64,000 nucleotides of DNA, taken from positions 1-64,000 of the IMG/VR virus record IMGVR_UViG_3300045738_000438; one strand, given 5' to 3'. How positions within the stretch are numbered: position 1 is the stretch's first letter; each line of letters opens with the position of its first letter. This document shows, piece after piece, positions 45,963 to 53,679 of the stretch. The notes under the pieces are model-generated. The model was not told where the DNA came from and made no database searches. It saw only the letters and a program-made list of their open reading frames with translations. Origin of the DNA: a virus. The translations under genes were made by a program, and so were the position numbers.

Positions 45963-47270
45963 CTATATAGTGTATGTTCCGTTCTCAAACCTTGTGTATG
46001 TTTTAAAAAATACCAACGGTATTTTAACCCCTGATTCTCCCTCCCTGTTTTTGTCTACGCTTACGATGACGGGCATCCCCGGCCCCAATGAGTTTACGTT
46101 GGGGTCTTTCCAAATAAAGACCACCGAATCCGCGTCGGCCTCAATTGCACCAGAATCCCTGAGATCAGATAGCTTCGGAGGGCGACTATCCTTGTCCACT
46201 TGGCGGCTGAGTTGACTAAGGACTACGATGGGCACCCTCAGTTCCTTGGCGATGGCCTTCAGGCCGTTACTAATTTCTGCAACCTCATCGTTCCTTGAAC
46301 CCTTATCACGTGTGGATCGGATCAACTGTAGATAGTCAACGAACAGGCACTTGATGCCGTGTTGCTGCTTCATTCTTCTGGCGGCAGCCGCAATCTGCTG
46401 AACAGTTAGTGCTGACCTATCATCAATGTAAACCGGAGCTTTGCAAATATCATCGGCTGCTGCGGACAACTTCCCCATGTTAACGCTGAACTCCTGACGG
46501 GGAACCTTGGCCTGCATGTGGATGAGCCTTGCGATCAGGCTTTCCGCTGACATCTCTAATGAAAATATCCCAACCGGAATGCTGCGGCCTACCGCTATGT
46601 TCTGAGCCATACATAGGGCCAAGCTTGTCTTACCCATGCTGGGACGTGCCGCTAAGATTATAACTGATGACGGCTGCAACCCGTTCAGCACTGAGTCAAG
46701 GTCTGCGTAACCTGTTAACAATCCGCGCAATGAGTTGGGGTCTTTGATGGCGGCAGCCATCTTGGACATATACTCATTGGCCATGTCCACGTTGGATCGG
46801 TCACCGCCTGAGTTGTCTTGAGCAATGGCAAGCACGTCCCGTTGCACAGCGTCCAGTGCCTTGGTTGCGTTAGGAGAAGTCTGTCCTGCCCGGATGGCAG
46901 CGTTGCCCACACATATCAACTCCCTCTTGATCCAGTAATCTCGGATACCATCGGCGTAGTACGGCCAGTTGGCGGTTGAAGGGATGTTGTCCTGAAGGCT
47001 GACCAGCCGGGACAGCCCGCCCACGGATTCCAGATTGTTGTCCAGCTTAAGCGCAGTCTGTACGGTGAGGGTGTCTATGTTGGTACGTTTGTCTTGAAGC
47101 TTCAGGATGACACCGAAGATGTCCTTGTTCCTGATGTCGTAGAAGTAATCACGGCAGCGCGGGTGCTGGCTAATGAACCCGGACAAGGCATCCTTTGGGT
47201 CGCCTATCAGGCATCCAAGCAACCCGTCCTCCAAGGTCACGTCATGTGGGGGTACGTTTAAATCCGTCAC
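45963..47270 (-). CDS. dnaB: Replicative DNA helicase, DnaB-like
   Basis: The 435-residue protein has the DnaB N-terminal helical domain (EDGLLGCLIGDPK..., ~12-110) and the RecA-like ATPase with Walker A ARPSMGKTS (~208-216) and Walker B LFVDYLQLI (~305). The later VVLSQLSRQVDKDSRPPKLSDLRDSGAIEADAD region (landmark only) is the classical C-terminal DnaB motif. It unwinds the fork as a hexamer. No primase or DNA polymerase is seen in the window, so these must lie elsewhere or come from the host. It overlaps the nuclease gene upstream by four bases. Confidence 0.95.
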   Translation of the reverse strand: MTDLNVPPHDVTLEDGLLGCLIGDPKDALSGFISQHPRCRDYFYDIRNKDIFGVILKLQDKRTNIDTLTVQTALKLDNNLESVGGLSRLVSLQDNIPSTANWPYYADGIRDYWIKRELICVGNAAIRAGQTSPNATKALDAVQRDVLAIAQDNSGGDRSNVDMANEYMSKMAAAIKDPNSLRGLLTGYADLDSVLNGLQPSSVIILAARPSMGKTSLALCMAQNIAVGRSIPVGIFSLEMSAESLIARLIHMQAKVPRQEFSVNMGKLSAAADDICKAPVYIDDRSALTVQQIAAAARRMKQQHGIKCLFVDYLQLIRSTRDKGSRNDEVAEISNGLKAIAKELRVPIVVLSQLSRQVDKDSRPPKLSDLRDSGAIEADADSVVFIWKDPNVNSLGPGMPVIVSVDKNREGESGVKIPLVFFKTYTRFENGTYTI

Positions 47271-47620
47271 AGCTTTTGGAATTCCTTTGGCATTTCACGC
47301 ACCATCTTAAAGAAGTCTTTTAGTGAAACGCATACCAACCATTCTGTATAGTTCCTGCGAAATGCGAACATAGGAATCTGCTCCTCACTTGCATCCCGCT
47401 TGGCTTGGTTGTACCCGTCCCTTGTACACCCACGCTCCCGGTGCTTTACCTCAATATGGAATCGGTTAAGCGAATCACACTTAACATCCGGGGCTGCTCC
47501 ACCATCAGCACCAATGGCTGAGTGCTGGCACCCCCTGATTGCGTCCTCGTAACCTGCTTCTCGCAGTTCATCCCTGAACGCACGTTCGGCAGCCGCTCCT
47601 TTGCGGTGACTGTTAATCAC
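47267..47620 (-). CDS. PD-(D/E)XK nuclease, Holliday-junction-resolvase-like
   Basis: The 117-residue protein shows KGAAAERAFRDEL (the early Glu in a helix), APDVKC (catalytic Asp) and FHIEVKHRE (E-x-K), spaced as in archaeal-type Hjc and related phage resolvases. Its size is typical of the compact, single-domain members. Co-transcription with DnaB and the recombination genes fits a role in resolving branched replication intermediates. Confidence 0.8.
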   Translation of the reverse strand: MINSHRKGAAAERAFRDELREAGYEDAIRGCQHSAIGADGGAAPDVKCDSLNRFHIEVKHRERGCTRDGYNQAKRDASEEQIPMFAFRRNYTEWLVCVSLKDFFKMVREMPKEFQKL

Positions 47621-47979
47621 AGCACCACCTCCTCCGAGGCGTAGCCCGTCTTGTAGTAGTCTACCTCCAGCATGGATGACTTAGGGATGTACCACTGGTC
47701 TCCCTCTCCATGCTCCCCGTCAGCCCCGTCACTGATAGCGTTCTCTAAGCTTACCTCCAGTCGGACACCCCTCTTGGGGTCAGTGAAGGCGAACGACTTG
47801 ACCCCGTTCTCTTCAGCGTAACCAAGCAGCTTCTTGTCAAAGCTGAGGGATTCCTTCTGCCATAAGGTGGCGGTGTTGAACGGGAACTCACGGACGATGG
47901 TGTCGTCAACGTGCTTCCCAATGAACGTCTTCCTGTTGTTAACTGTAGTGTATATTGCTTTCAATTTATTACTCCCCAT
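47617..47979 (-). CDS. Hypothetical protein in replication module
   Basis: The 120-residue protein is not recognised. It is mixed alpha/beta with an acidic segment (ISDGADGEHGEGDQW) in the C-terminal third. It overlaps both neighbours by four and eleven bases, so it is part of the replication/recombination operon. Confidence 0.65.
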   Translation of the reverse strand: MGSNKLKAIYTTVNNRKTFIGKHVDDTIVREFPFNTATLWQKESLSFDKKLLGYAEENGVKSFAFTDPKRGVRLEVSLENAISDGADGEHGEGDQWYIPKSSMLEVDYYKTGYASEEVVL

Positions 47980-48445
47980 GATCTAACTTCTCAAACCAAA
48001 CGTCCTTTTTGTCTACAAAGTAGAAGATTTCTTCCACGTCTTCGTACCTATTGTCCTTTCGTTTCTCAGCCCACCACTTGTCCTTTGTCTTGGCTACATC
48101 AATGACCGCCACATGCTCACCGTCAACGGAAACAATAAAGTAGAAGGCAGGCGGCATCCCCTTGTGATGATCAAAGCTATACTTATTACAAATGATGAGG
48201 CTCTTGTACGGGTAGTCATCACAGCATGTGAATTGGACTGACTTGGCCTTGACCTCCATTCGTTTCAGAATGAACAGGTCACCGTCATCCACCATGTCTA
48301 TGCGCTGGTGCTGGTGCTTGGCAACGTGGGTTGGCGGCACTTGTACAGTGTGCCCTTTGCTCAACAAATGCGCCGCCACCTTACGCACCATGCTGCTGCT
48401 TGAAGCCACGTGGTTGCGGTACTTCTGCCAGTCGTTTGGGTTCAT
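47969..48445 (-). CDS. Possible PD-(D/E)XK endonuclease-like protein
   Basis: The 158-residue product has a helical N-terminus (RKVAAHLLSKGHTVQVPP) and then RIDMVDDGDLFILKRMEVKAKS (in part), an Asp followed by a strand with E-x-K, as in PD-(D/E)XK nuclease and restriction folds. Later beta strands (FYFIVSVDGEHVAVIDV) are consistent. The assignment is tentative because the motif is short. It overlaps the exonuclease gene upstream by four bases. Confidence 0.55.
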   Translation of the reverse strand: MNPNDWQKYRNHVASSSSMVRKVAAHLLSKGHTVQVPPTHVAKHQHQRIDMVDDGDLFILKRMEVKAKSVQFTCCDDYPYKSLIICNKYSFDHHKGMPPAFYFIVSVDGEHVAVIDVAKTKDKWWAEKRKDNRYEDVEEIFYFVDKKDVWFEKLDHGE

Positions 48446-49542
48446 GCCTTTGTCTTGCGTTGCTTCAACGAGGACGCTGCACTGGATGTCCTGATAACCT
48501 TTGCAAACTTGTCGGATATGAAACTCTTGGGATCAGCCAACCCGTTGACATGCTTGGCTACCAGACGCTCAATCTCAGTGTGTGTAATCTTGGCAGCCGC
48601 AAGCAGTTCGTCCTTGGGTATGCCGAGTCCAGCCGCAATCCTAAAAGCTTCTCCTGTTGAGATGATACGTGTCAGGCTCCTGCCTCTGGTGTAGTACCAG
48701 TCACTGATGGCTTCCTTGTCTTCATCCATGAGTGCCTTGGCTTGGGCCAAGACCGAAGCGTATATTTTCTTGGATGCCTCAGCGGCATCACGCGCAGCAG
48801 CCAAGGCGTGGCCCCGCTCGGCGGGGCACATGTCAGCGAACACTGCCCCCGGAGCTTCAGCGTGAGACAGCGCACGGGCCTTCAGCGCAGGACAAATGCT
48901 TACAGCACGGCACCACTTGCAGGCTTCCTCCGTTGGGTTGAGGGGCTTGTCCTTCTTGTCGGACAAAGCAAGCAACACGGCGTCCTCAATCTGACGCTCG
49001 GCCCTGACGAGTTCATGGTTGGTGAACGTGTGGCAGAGGATGGGTTCATAAGGCGACTCCGGTTGAGAGAAGCAGTACCTTACTTCCTCCATCCCGTTGT
49101 CCCGGTTTTGTTGCCAGAAGAGAACCGACTCAGCCTTGGCTTGCCAGTTATACCGGACGTTGTCTTGCCCTCGTCCGGTCTTGTAGTTCACAACGATCCC
49201 CTGACCTGTCACCCTGCACCGACCAGCCACGTCCAACTTGCCAGACCAAAGCTTGCGGTCACCGATCTTGTGCCAGTACCGCTGCTCACGGACGATGTCA
49301 ACCACGTCAACGAACAGAACTTTGTCGTAGTCACGTAGCTCTTGGGCAACACCCAACTCCTCCCGGCTGAGTTCAGATTCAGGAACACTCCCGTCCATCA
49401 CGCCGTGAATCTTAGTGCCCCGTACTGAGAACTTGTTGTCAGGAGACGGGGGGCATTTGTCTTCCAGTTCCTTTGACCTTGGGCAATCTATTACCCTTCC
49501 CAGCCCGGAGGCAGAAGGCAGTCCTTCACGTTCATCAGGCAT
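48442..49542 (-). CDS. RecB/Cas4-type exonuclease (DUF2800-like)
   Basis: Starting at ATG 49542 (MPDEREGLPSASGLGRVIDC) the product is 366 residues. It has RGTKIHGVMDG (the early His), GKLDVAG (catalytic Asp), VVNYKTGRG (E/N-x-K region), QAKAE with the motif IV Gln and a C-terminal CKWCRAVSICPAL cluster that could bind Fe-S or zinc. This is the layout of the RecB-like nucleases of phage recombination systems. With the annealing-type protein at 49764 it would form an exonuclease-annealase pair. Asn replaces Glu in the VVNYKT strand, which is worth checking for activity. Confidence 0.75.
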   Translation of the reverse strand: MPDEREGLPSASGLGRVIDCPRSKELEDKCPPSPDNKFSVRGTKIHGVMDGSVPESELSREELGVAQELRDYDKVLFVDVVDIVREQRYWHKIGDRKLWSGKLDVAGRCRVTGQGIVVNYKTGRGQDNVRYNWQAKAESVLFWQQNRDNGMEEVRYCFSQPESPYEPILCHTFTNHELVRAERQIEDAVLLALSDKKDKPLNPTEEACKWCRAVSICPALKARALSHAEAPGAVFADMCPAERGHALAAARDAAEASKKIYASVLAQAKALMDEDKEAISDWYYTRGRSLTRIISTGEAFRIAAGLGIPKDELLAAAKITHTEIERLVAKHVNGLADPKSFISDKFAKVIRTSSAASSLKQRKTKA

Positions 49543-49546
49543 ACTG

Positions 49547-49759
49547 TTAATCCTTAGTGTTGTGTGTGACGCGGGGCCGAAAAATACCAGCCTTCTCCAT
49601 TTGTTCCATCTGTTCAACGGCCCAATCTGGTATGAGTTTCTTGCCGCCTATCTGGGTATAAGGAACCTTACCGAGGCGGCAGTAACGCCTGATTGACTCT
49701 TCACCGACCCGCCATCTCTGGGCCAGTTCCGCGCATGTGTGAAATGTGGTTGCGTCCAT
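49547..49759 (-). CDS. Excisionase-like small HTH protein
   Basis: From ATG 49759 the product is 70 residues: FHTCAELAQRWRVGEESIRR then YCRLGKVPYTQIGGKKLIP, the winged helix-turn-helix of the MerR/excisionase (HTH_17) type. An earlier ATG at 49927 would overlap the upstream gene completely and add a non-protein-like extension. It could be the recombination directionality factor for the integrase, although the two genes are 4 kb apart in the operon. Confidence 0.8.
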   Translation of the reverse strand: MDATTFHTCAELAQRWRVGEESIRRYCRLGKVPYTQIGGKKLIPDWAVEQMEQMEKAGIFRPRVTHNTKD

Positions 49760-49763
49760 CTTG

Positions 49764-50327
49764 TTAATCCCTAGCAGAGTGTGCCACAACATGGGCGAGG
49801 AACTTGTCCGGGTGTTCCATGATAATCCCGGCATAACTCCTTGGTATGTCTGCCCAAGTCTGACCAGCCTTGATCCTCTTGCGCTCAAGAAGGAACGCTG
49901 TAACCATGTCCTCCTTTCCGGTAACAATCTCTTTCATCTGATCCTGCCAAGTCTTGGCGGGTTGTGGCGCAGGCTCGGCACCAGAAGAAGCCTCCCTTTC
50001 AGTTGCAATCTCCATCTCGTCCAACGATGGACGCTTGGAGTTGGGGTCTTGGTATTTACTGTTGGCAATGGCGCGGCCAACTGCACTGGTCTCGGATGTT
50101 TCCACCCAGTTTGTTGTAGTAGCCCCCTTATCTTTCGCCTTCCAGTCGTAGGCAAATCCGGTTGCAATAACAACGCCGTCCTCTAGCAGGCTGGCCTTGA
50201 AGCAAACTGATTTGAAATCGGCGTCATGCCACACAATCTCAGTGTGAACTGAGACCCTCGGACTCGTCTGGTGTAGCCGCCTCAACCGCTGTTCCACCGT
50301 CTCGTACTTACTTGGATCGTATCTCAT
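49764..50327 (-). CDS. ssDNA annealing/binding-type protein (ERF-like pattern)
   Basis: The 187-residue product has the pattern of small phage annealing-type proteins: an N-terminal helix, paired strands (VSVHTEIVWHDADFKSVCFKASLLEDG as landmark), then the signature WVETSETSAVGRAIANSKY, which matches the E-T-x-A-x-G-R-A helix typical of ERF/Rad52-like families. The C-terminal half is charged and probably flexible. It is the first gene behind the promoter at 50386-50414 and a palindrome copy, in line with early expression. Confidence 0.7.
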   Translation of the reverse strand: MRYDPSKYETVEQRLRRLHQTSPRVSVHTEIVWHDADFKSVCFKASLLEDGVVIATGFAYDWKAKDKGATTTNWVETSETSAVGRAIANSKYQDPNSKRPSLDEMEIATEREASSGAEPAPQPAKTWQDQMKEIVTGKEDMVTAFLLERKRIKAGQTWADIPRSYAGIIMEHPDKFLAHVVAHSARD

Positions 50328-50336
50328 TGTGTTGTT

Positions 50337-50351
50337 AAACTATGATGGTTT
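50337..50351. promoter_or_regulatory. Palindromic operator-like site, copy 7
   Basis: AAACTATGATGGTTT lies between the early promoter and the first ATG (50327), in the position of an operator or roadblock just downstream of the transcription start. Confidence 0.75.
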
Positions 50352-50385
50352 ATTTATGTGTTTTGTTGTGCCCCCTGACGTGATA

Positions 50386-50414
50386 AATATATGACAACTT
50401 TTCTTATAAGTCAA
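50386..50414 (-). promoter_or_regulatory. Predicted early leftward promoter
   Basis: On the - strand TTGACT (50409-50414) and TATATT (50386-50391) are 17 bases apart, a near-consensus sigma70 promoter. It should drive the recombination/replication operon from 50327 down to 44325. The palindrome at 50337-50351 lies about 35 bases downstream of the -10. Confidence 0.75.
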
Positions 50415-50460
50415 CAATAATTACCAACTGTCAGCAACTTGAGGCATTCCAGCAAGGCAC

Positions 50461-50498
50461 AAAAAAACTAGGGGCAGGAATTAACCTGCCCCTTTTTT
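50461..50498. terminator. Bidirectional rho-independent terminator
   Basis: GGGGCAGG (50471-50478) pairs with CCTGCCCC (50485-50492) around AATTAA. It is flanked by seven A on the left and six T on the right, so it can terminate both strands. It ends transcription from the RlpA-like gene and separates it from the early promoter. Confidence 0.9.
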
Positions 50499-50544
50499 AT
50501 TTACGTTTTCGTTTCTTGCCCCTCTTGTTTTCTGGCAGCTTCAT
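50497..50544 (-). CDS. Lys/Arg-rich micro-ORF (15 aa)
   Basis: ATG overlaps the stop codon of the RlpA-like gene (ATGA) and encodes MKLPENKRGKKRKRK before a TAA that lies in the T-tract of the terminator. It may be translated by re-initiation. It resembles MKSYAPVKKKKGGKKKSL at the end of the other lysis cluster. Existence as a gene is uncertain. Confidence 0.3.
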   Translation of the reverse strand: MKLPENKRGKKRKRK

Positions 50545-50918
50545 GGTAACGAGTGAAGCTCAACCTTCACATTTATTATCCCGGCTTCAACCTCGGCCAG
50601 CCTAGCAAAGGCTGCCTTGCTGAGGTCAATGCCCCGGTCAGGATGCCGCTTGCGGTTAGGCCCACGGTCATTAACTCGGACGATTACCCAACGATTACCA
50701 AGGGTTACCTTCAGGCGTGTGCCGAGAGGAACCCACCAACACGCTGCCGTTAGATCATCCGGGTTCATTCTCTCCCCACTGGCCGTGAGCTTTCCAGCCA
50801 GTCCGTCTCCCCCTCCTCCATACCAAGACGCCTTGGTGTGGATGGGTCTGAATGTTGGCTGTGTCACAACGTAATAAAATATGGCACACCCTGCGATCAC
50901 TAGTAATAATATTTTCAT
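50541..50918 (-). CDS. RlpA-like double-psi beta-barrel protein
   Basis: The 125-residue product has an N-terminal hydrophobic anchor (ILLLVIAGCAIFYYVVT) and a complete RlpA-type domain: TKASWYGGGGDGLAGKLTAS (part), GERMNPDDLTAA, LGTRLKVT, VIVRVNDRGP and GIDLSKAAFARL. The Asp in the NDRGP block and the surrounding residues match the active-site pattern of lytic-transglycosylase-type barrels, so it may attack peptidoglycan. It sits alone between two terminators facing the same direction, which suggests special control such as antitermination. Confidence 0.85.
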   Translation of the reverse strand: MKILLLVIAGCAIFYYVVTQPTFRPIHTKASWYGGGGDGLAGKLTASGERMNPDDLTAACWWVPLGTRLKVTLGNRWVIVRVNDRGPNRKRHPDRGIDLSKAAFARLAEVEAGIINVKVELHSLP

Positions 50919-50937
50919 TTTGATTTTAGGTTAAGAC

Positions 50938-50984
50938 AAAAAGAAAAAGGCCAGCCGGGGGATTACTCAAACCCGACTGACCTT
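50938..50984 (-). terminator. Terminator upstream of the RlpA-like gene
   Basis: On the - strand a 13-bp stem (50972-50984 with 50947-50959, two G-T pairs) is followed by TTTTTCTTTTTGTC. It should stop transcripts coming from 51048 and beyond before they reach the RlpA-like gene. Confidence 0.8.
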
Positions 50985-51047
50985 CCAACTACTACCCGCA
51001 ATACACGGACGCAGTTAAGTTAATACACATGGCCAAATTAGTCAACG

Positions 51048-51245
51048 CTAAAGGTTAACTGTTTTGCCAACGAGTGGCAGGTTTTCCCGGCTGACCAGTC
51101 TCCTGATCAAAGCGAGCGTCCCGCGCTCAATCTTATCAACTGAAGACTCGGTAACACGCGTCCAAGTCTTGGTTGTGCGAACGTCTATCTTCTGGGCTTC
51201 CTCCAGAATGGTTTGCTTGATGACCTTGCGGTTGTTCAATCCCAT
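51048..51245 (-). CDS. Small hypothetical protein
   Basis: A 65-residue basic, helical protein (NNRKVIKQTILEEAQKIDVR, then ESSVDKIERGTLALIRRLVS). It overlaps the sigma-region-4-like gene by ten bases and is followed by a terminator. No family is recognised; the composition suits a nucleic-acid-binding or regulator-associated role. Confidence 0.6.
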   Translation of the reverse strand: MGLNNRKVIKQTILEEAQKIDVRTTKTWTRVTESSVDKIERGTLALIRRLVSRENLPLVGKTVNL

Positions 51246-51667
51246 AGCTCACCTCCTGACGGGTTGTGTTGCCCTTGGTTTTGAGATTCAATCTGCTCCA
51301 GCACATCGGACAAGACAAACGTCCAGTACGGTGCCGACTCCGACTCAGCCCTAACAATCCATTTCTGGAGTGAAGGGTTCTTTAGCGCGTCCACTTGGCG
51401 CGGTGTTAGCTTTAGTACAAACTCCATAGCGACTGCCTTTGGGCGACCCTGCTTGGGCCTCTCACCGGACTCCATAATCCGGTGAGCTTTATTGTACACC
51501 TGTTGAGCGTACTGCTTGGTGAACTTGTACTGCTCTGCGATCTGAGAATAAGTCATCCCGTCACAGTCACGCTTCAGAAGGATGTTCCTTTCTTGTAGCG
51601 TCAGTAAGCCTGAGTCATGGTGAGAGATCACCCGCTCAACGCTCTTGCATTCAACAGTGTCGCTCAA
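51236..51667 (-). CDS. Sigma-region-4-like HTH protein
   Basis: The 143-residue protein has LLTLQERNILLKRDCDGMTY then SQIAEQYKFTKQYAQQVYNK, the sigma-70 region 4 / LuxR-type helix-turn-helix pattern (L-T-x-x-E-R-x-I, then I-A-x-x-x-x-x-T-x-x-x-V). A C-terminal ~70-residue part is unknown. It could direct or modify host RNA polymerase for the right-arm genes, or act as an antiterminator. Confidence 0.65.
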   Translation of the reverse strand: MSDTVECKSVERVISHHDSGLLTLQERNILLKRDCDGMTYSQIAEQYKFTKQYAQQVYNKAHRIMESGERPKQGRPKAVAMEFVLKLTPRQVDALKNPSLQKWIVRAESESAPYWTFVLSDVLEQIESQNQGQHNPSGGELWD

Positions 51668-52170
51668 GTGGCACTCCTCCTGTTCTCAAGGTGCCTTCCC
51701 CGCAAGCGGGCTGGCCCCACTGATGTACTAGGGATTCCCTTCAGCCGAGCGGCTGCCTCCTCCAAGTTGCGGGCGAACCGCTTTGAGGACGCAATGGCCA
51801 TCTTCACTCGGTGTTCAGATGTGCCATGCTTCGTCTTCATCTTGGCGATGTTCCCCGCGCTTAAGTTGAGAGCCAGAAGACTCTCAGCTATGTCCATACG
51901 GGCGTTGCCGTGGATGTCCACCTGATAGACGAGGCGCGGATCACGCTCCACCTCATCGGTGTTCACCGTATTCCCGTAACGCCGTGCTGGCATGGGCGGC
52001 TTGCCGTTGCCAATGCGTACAGGTGTGACCTTCACTACGGGTCTCTCTAACTGGCCGACTAGTTCAGTGGAAAGAACCAGTGTGTCTTGTAACAGCGTGG
52101 CTAGGCCGACCAATTTGCCTAGCTGCTCCGTGCTTGTATGCAATATAACTTTATGCATGGTATTGTTCAT
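51664..52170 (-). CDS. Hypothetical protein with C-terminal HTH-like region
   Basis: From ATG 52170 (MNNTMHKVILHTSTEQLGKL) the product is 168 residues. A helical N-terminal part is followed by a basic patch and then DIAESLLALNLSAGNIAKMK with HRVKMAIASSKRFARNLEEA, which could be a DNA-binding unit. The ATGA overlap with the sigma-like gene downstream suggests that the two proteins work together. No family is recognised. Confidence 0.55.
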   Translation of the reverse strand: MNNTMHKVILHTSTEQLGKLVGLATLLQDTLVLSTELVGQLERPVVKVTPVRIGNGKPPMPARRYGNTVNTDEVERDPRLVYQVDIHGNARMDIAESLLALNLSAGNIAKMKTKHGTSEHRVKMAIASSKRFARNLEEAAARLKGIPSTSVGPARLRGRHLENRRSAT

Positions 52171-52175
52171 AGGAT

Positions 52176-52535
52176 TCAATTGTTTGAGTGTGGGGGAAGA
52201 GGCTCGTTGTGTATTCCTTTCCACGGGTGCTTGCGTCTCTGATCTGCTATCCACTTCTTGTTGCCTTGAAGGAACATGCTGCCTGCCAGAACCCTTGCTG
52301 CACCATCAACTGATAATCCAACCGACTCTTTAAGCTGCGCGGCCACCTTCTTTCTCCTCAGAAACCTCCTCAGGTACGCTATAAAGAAAGGCAACTCCTC
52401 ACCGGGGTCTGCACCCTTGGCCTCTGCTGACTTAGACTCATTGCTTGAAGGAAACTTCATTACCCATTGGGTAAAAGCATCAATATGTTTACCTAAGATT
52501 TCCTCAACTGTTATTGTTGGTTTCTGATTACTCAT
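52176..52535 (-). CDS. Hypothetical helical protein
   Basis: A 119-residue mainly helical, basic protein (FFIAYLRRFLRRKKVAAQLK). No family is recognised. The ATG is directly preceded on its strand by ATAACTAACT, one of the TAACTAAC leader motifs that replace a Shine-Dalgarno sequence on this arm. Confidence 0.55.
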   Translation of the reverse strand: MSNQKPTITVEEILGKHIDAFTQWVMKFPSSNESKSAEAKGADPGEELPFFIAYLRRFLRRKKVAAQLKESVGLSVDGAARVLAGSMFLQGNKKWIADQRRKHPWKGIHNEPLPPHSNN

Positions 52536-52568
52536 AGTTAGTTATGATTACGACTGCTTGTGTGTTGT

Positions 52569-53600
52569 TCACGGAAGATCCAGCGCAAGAGCGACTGTTC
52601 TTTTCGTCAGCTTGTGTAACTCCTCACAGTTAACCTGCTTGTTGATAGCGTACAGCGTCCAGCCATACCCTAAGCGGTAGCCTGTGATTAGGTTGTGCCC
52701 TAAGGCATCCCAGTTCGTATCAAGCAGCTTCTCCCTGAGGGTGAAGATCGGATCACCAATGGATAACCTACCGCCTGACATCAACTCATTGTAGAACGCC
52801 TTAGCGTCCTTGTCTTGAGGTTCACCGGAACTGTCTACCTCAACCCACCATTGCGCTATAGCAACGAGGACTGGAAGCTTTCTTAGCAACACCTTGTTGC
52901 TCAGGTTTGACACTATGTATTCTATCGGCTCCCGTAGCCGCACCACTTCCGCCTCTATATGCTCATCCGTCATTGACGCCTTCTTCATTGACGTGAAGGG
53001 GGTCAGCACTGGGCCATGCCTACTAGGCGTCTTGACCCCGTCCGGGCGTCCAGCGGCACAACTAAACCTAGCGATGCGTTCATACCATCTAGCTTGAGCG
53101 TTACTGCAATCTCCGAACATCCCCGCAAGCCGAAACCTATCCGCGTTCGTCCGCTTACGGCCTATGTCTATCTTAACCATCCCCTCTCTTGGGACGCCCA
53201 TAATTACGTGCATGGGGCAGGTAGTCTTGGAATTAAGGATCGCCTGAAGCCGGGTCTGACCATCCATTAGTACCCCTTCATCATCAAAGATGATAGTAGA
53301 CACGCAGCCATGAAAGTTCCCTGACTTAATATCGGCGGCGATCTGACCGGCTTTCATCTTGCTTGGCCCCCTGTTTGTGGCCTCAGTCCCCTTGCCCCCG
53401 TTATAACTGTCAAGCATCTTGGATGCTAACTTGGGGGTTACGTCAGAGTATATTGATTTCATTACTAACGAATGAAACTCATGCTTAACCTCTCCCCTGC
53501 TGTACAGTTCTGACTGTATGTTGCGTACTCTGTTGAAAGCGTAATCTTGCTCACGCAACAACTCCTCGGCTGATACTTTTTTTATCTTTGCTTTGTTCAT
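52569..53600 (-). CDS. ParB/sulfiredoxin-fold protein
   Basis: I start at ATG 53600 (MNKAKIKKVSAEELLREQDY), giving 343 residues. The middle contains VSTIIFDDEGVLMDGQTRLQ, then AILNSKTTCPMHVIMGVPRE and KIDIGRKRT, a pattern of phage ParB-like nuclease-fold proteins (D-G-Q-x-R-L-x-A-I). These bind or modify nucleic acids or act in partition-like roles. The C-terminal ~150 residues are helical. It is not a canonical ParB, as no ParA gene is seen. Confidence 0.7.
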   Translation of the reverse strand: MNKAKIKKVSAEELLREQDYAFNRVRNIQSELYSRGEVKHEFHSLVMKSIYSDVTPKLASKMLDSYNGGKGTEATNRGPSKMKAGQIAADIKSGNFHGCVSTIIFDDEGVLMDGQTRLQAILNSKTTCPMHVIMGVPREGMVKIDIGRKRTNADRFRLAGMFGDCSNAQARWYERIARFSCAAGRPDGVKTPSRHGPVLTPFTSMKKASMTDEHIEAEVVRLREPIEYIVSNLSNKVLLRKLPVLVAIAQWWVEVDSSGEPQDKDAKAFYNELMSGGRLSIGDPIFTLREKLLDTNWDALGHNLITGYRLGYGWTLYAINKQVNCEELHKLTKRTVALALDLP

Positions 53601-53619
53601 TATTCTCTTTCTCTTTGTA

Positions 53620-53679
53620 CTATACCAAGCAATCACAACACTCATTGTGATTAGATTTTATTGTTATTTTATTACTCAT
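53620..53679 (-). CDS. Truncated duplicate micro-ORF (19 aa)
   Basis: ATG 53679 overlaps the end of the next gene (TATGAGTAA) and encodes MSNKITIKSNHNECCDCLV. The first nine residues are identical to the N-terminus of the 53672-53956 protein, and the DNA around both starts repeats (TTGTTATTTTATTACTCAT on the + strand at 53660-53679 and 53938-53956). It is most likely the remnant of a tandem duplication. Confidence 0.45.
   Translation of the reverse strand: MSNKITIKSNHNECCDCLV

Noticed and set aside
52569-53600. Canonical ParB partition protein with the palindromes as parS
   Set aside because: The protein has a ParB-fold motif but no ParA neighbour, and the palindrome does not resemble the known parS TGTTTCACGTGAAACA. 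Kept only as ParB-fold.
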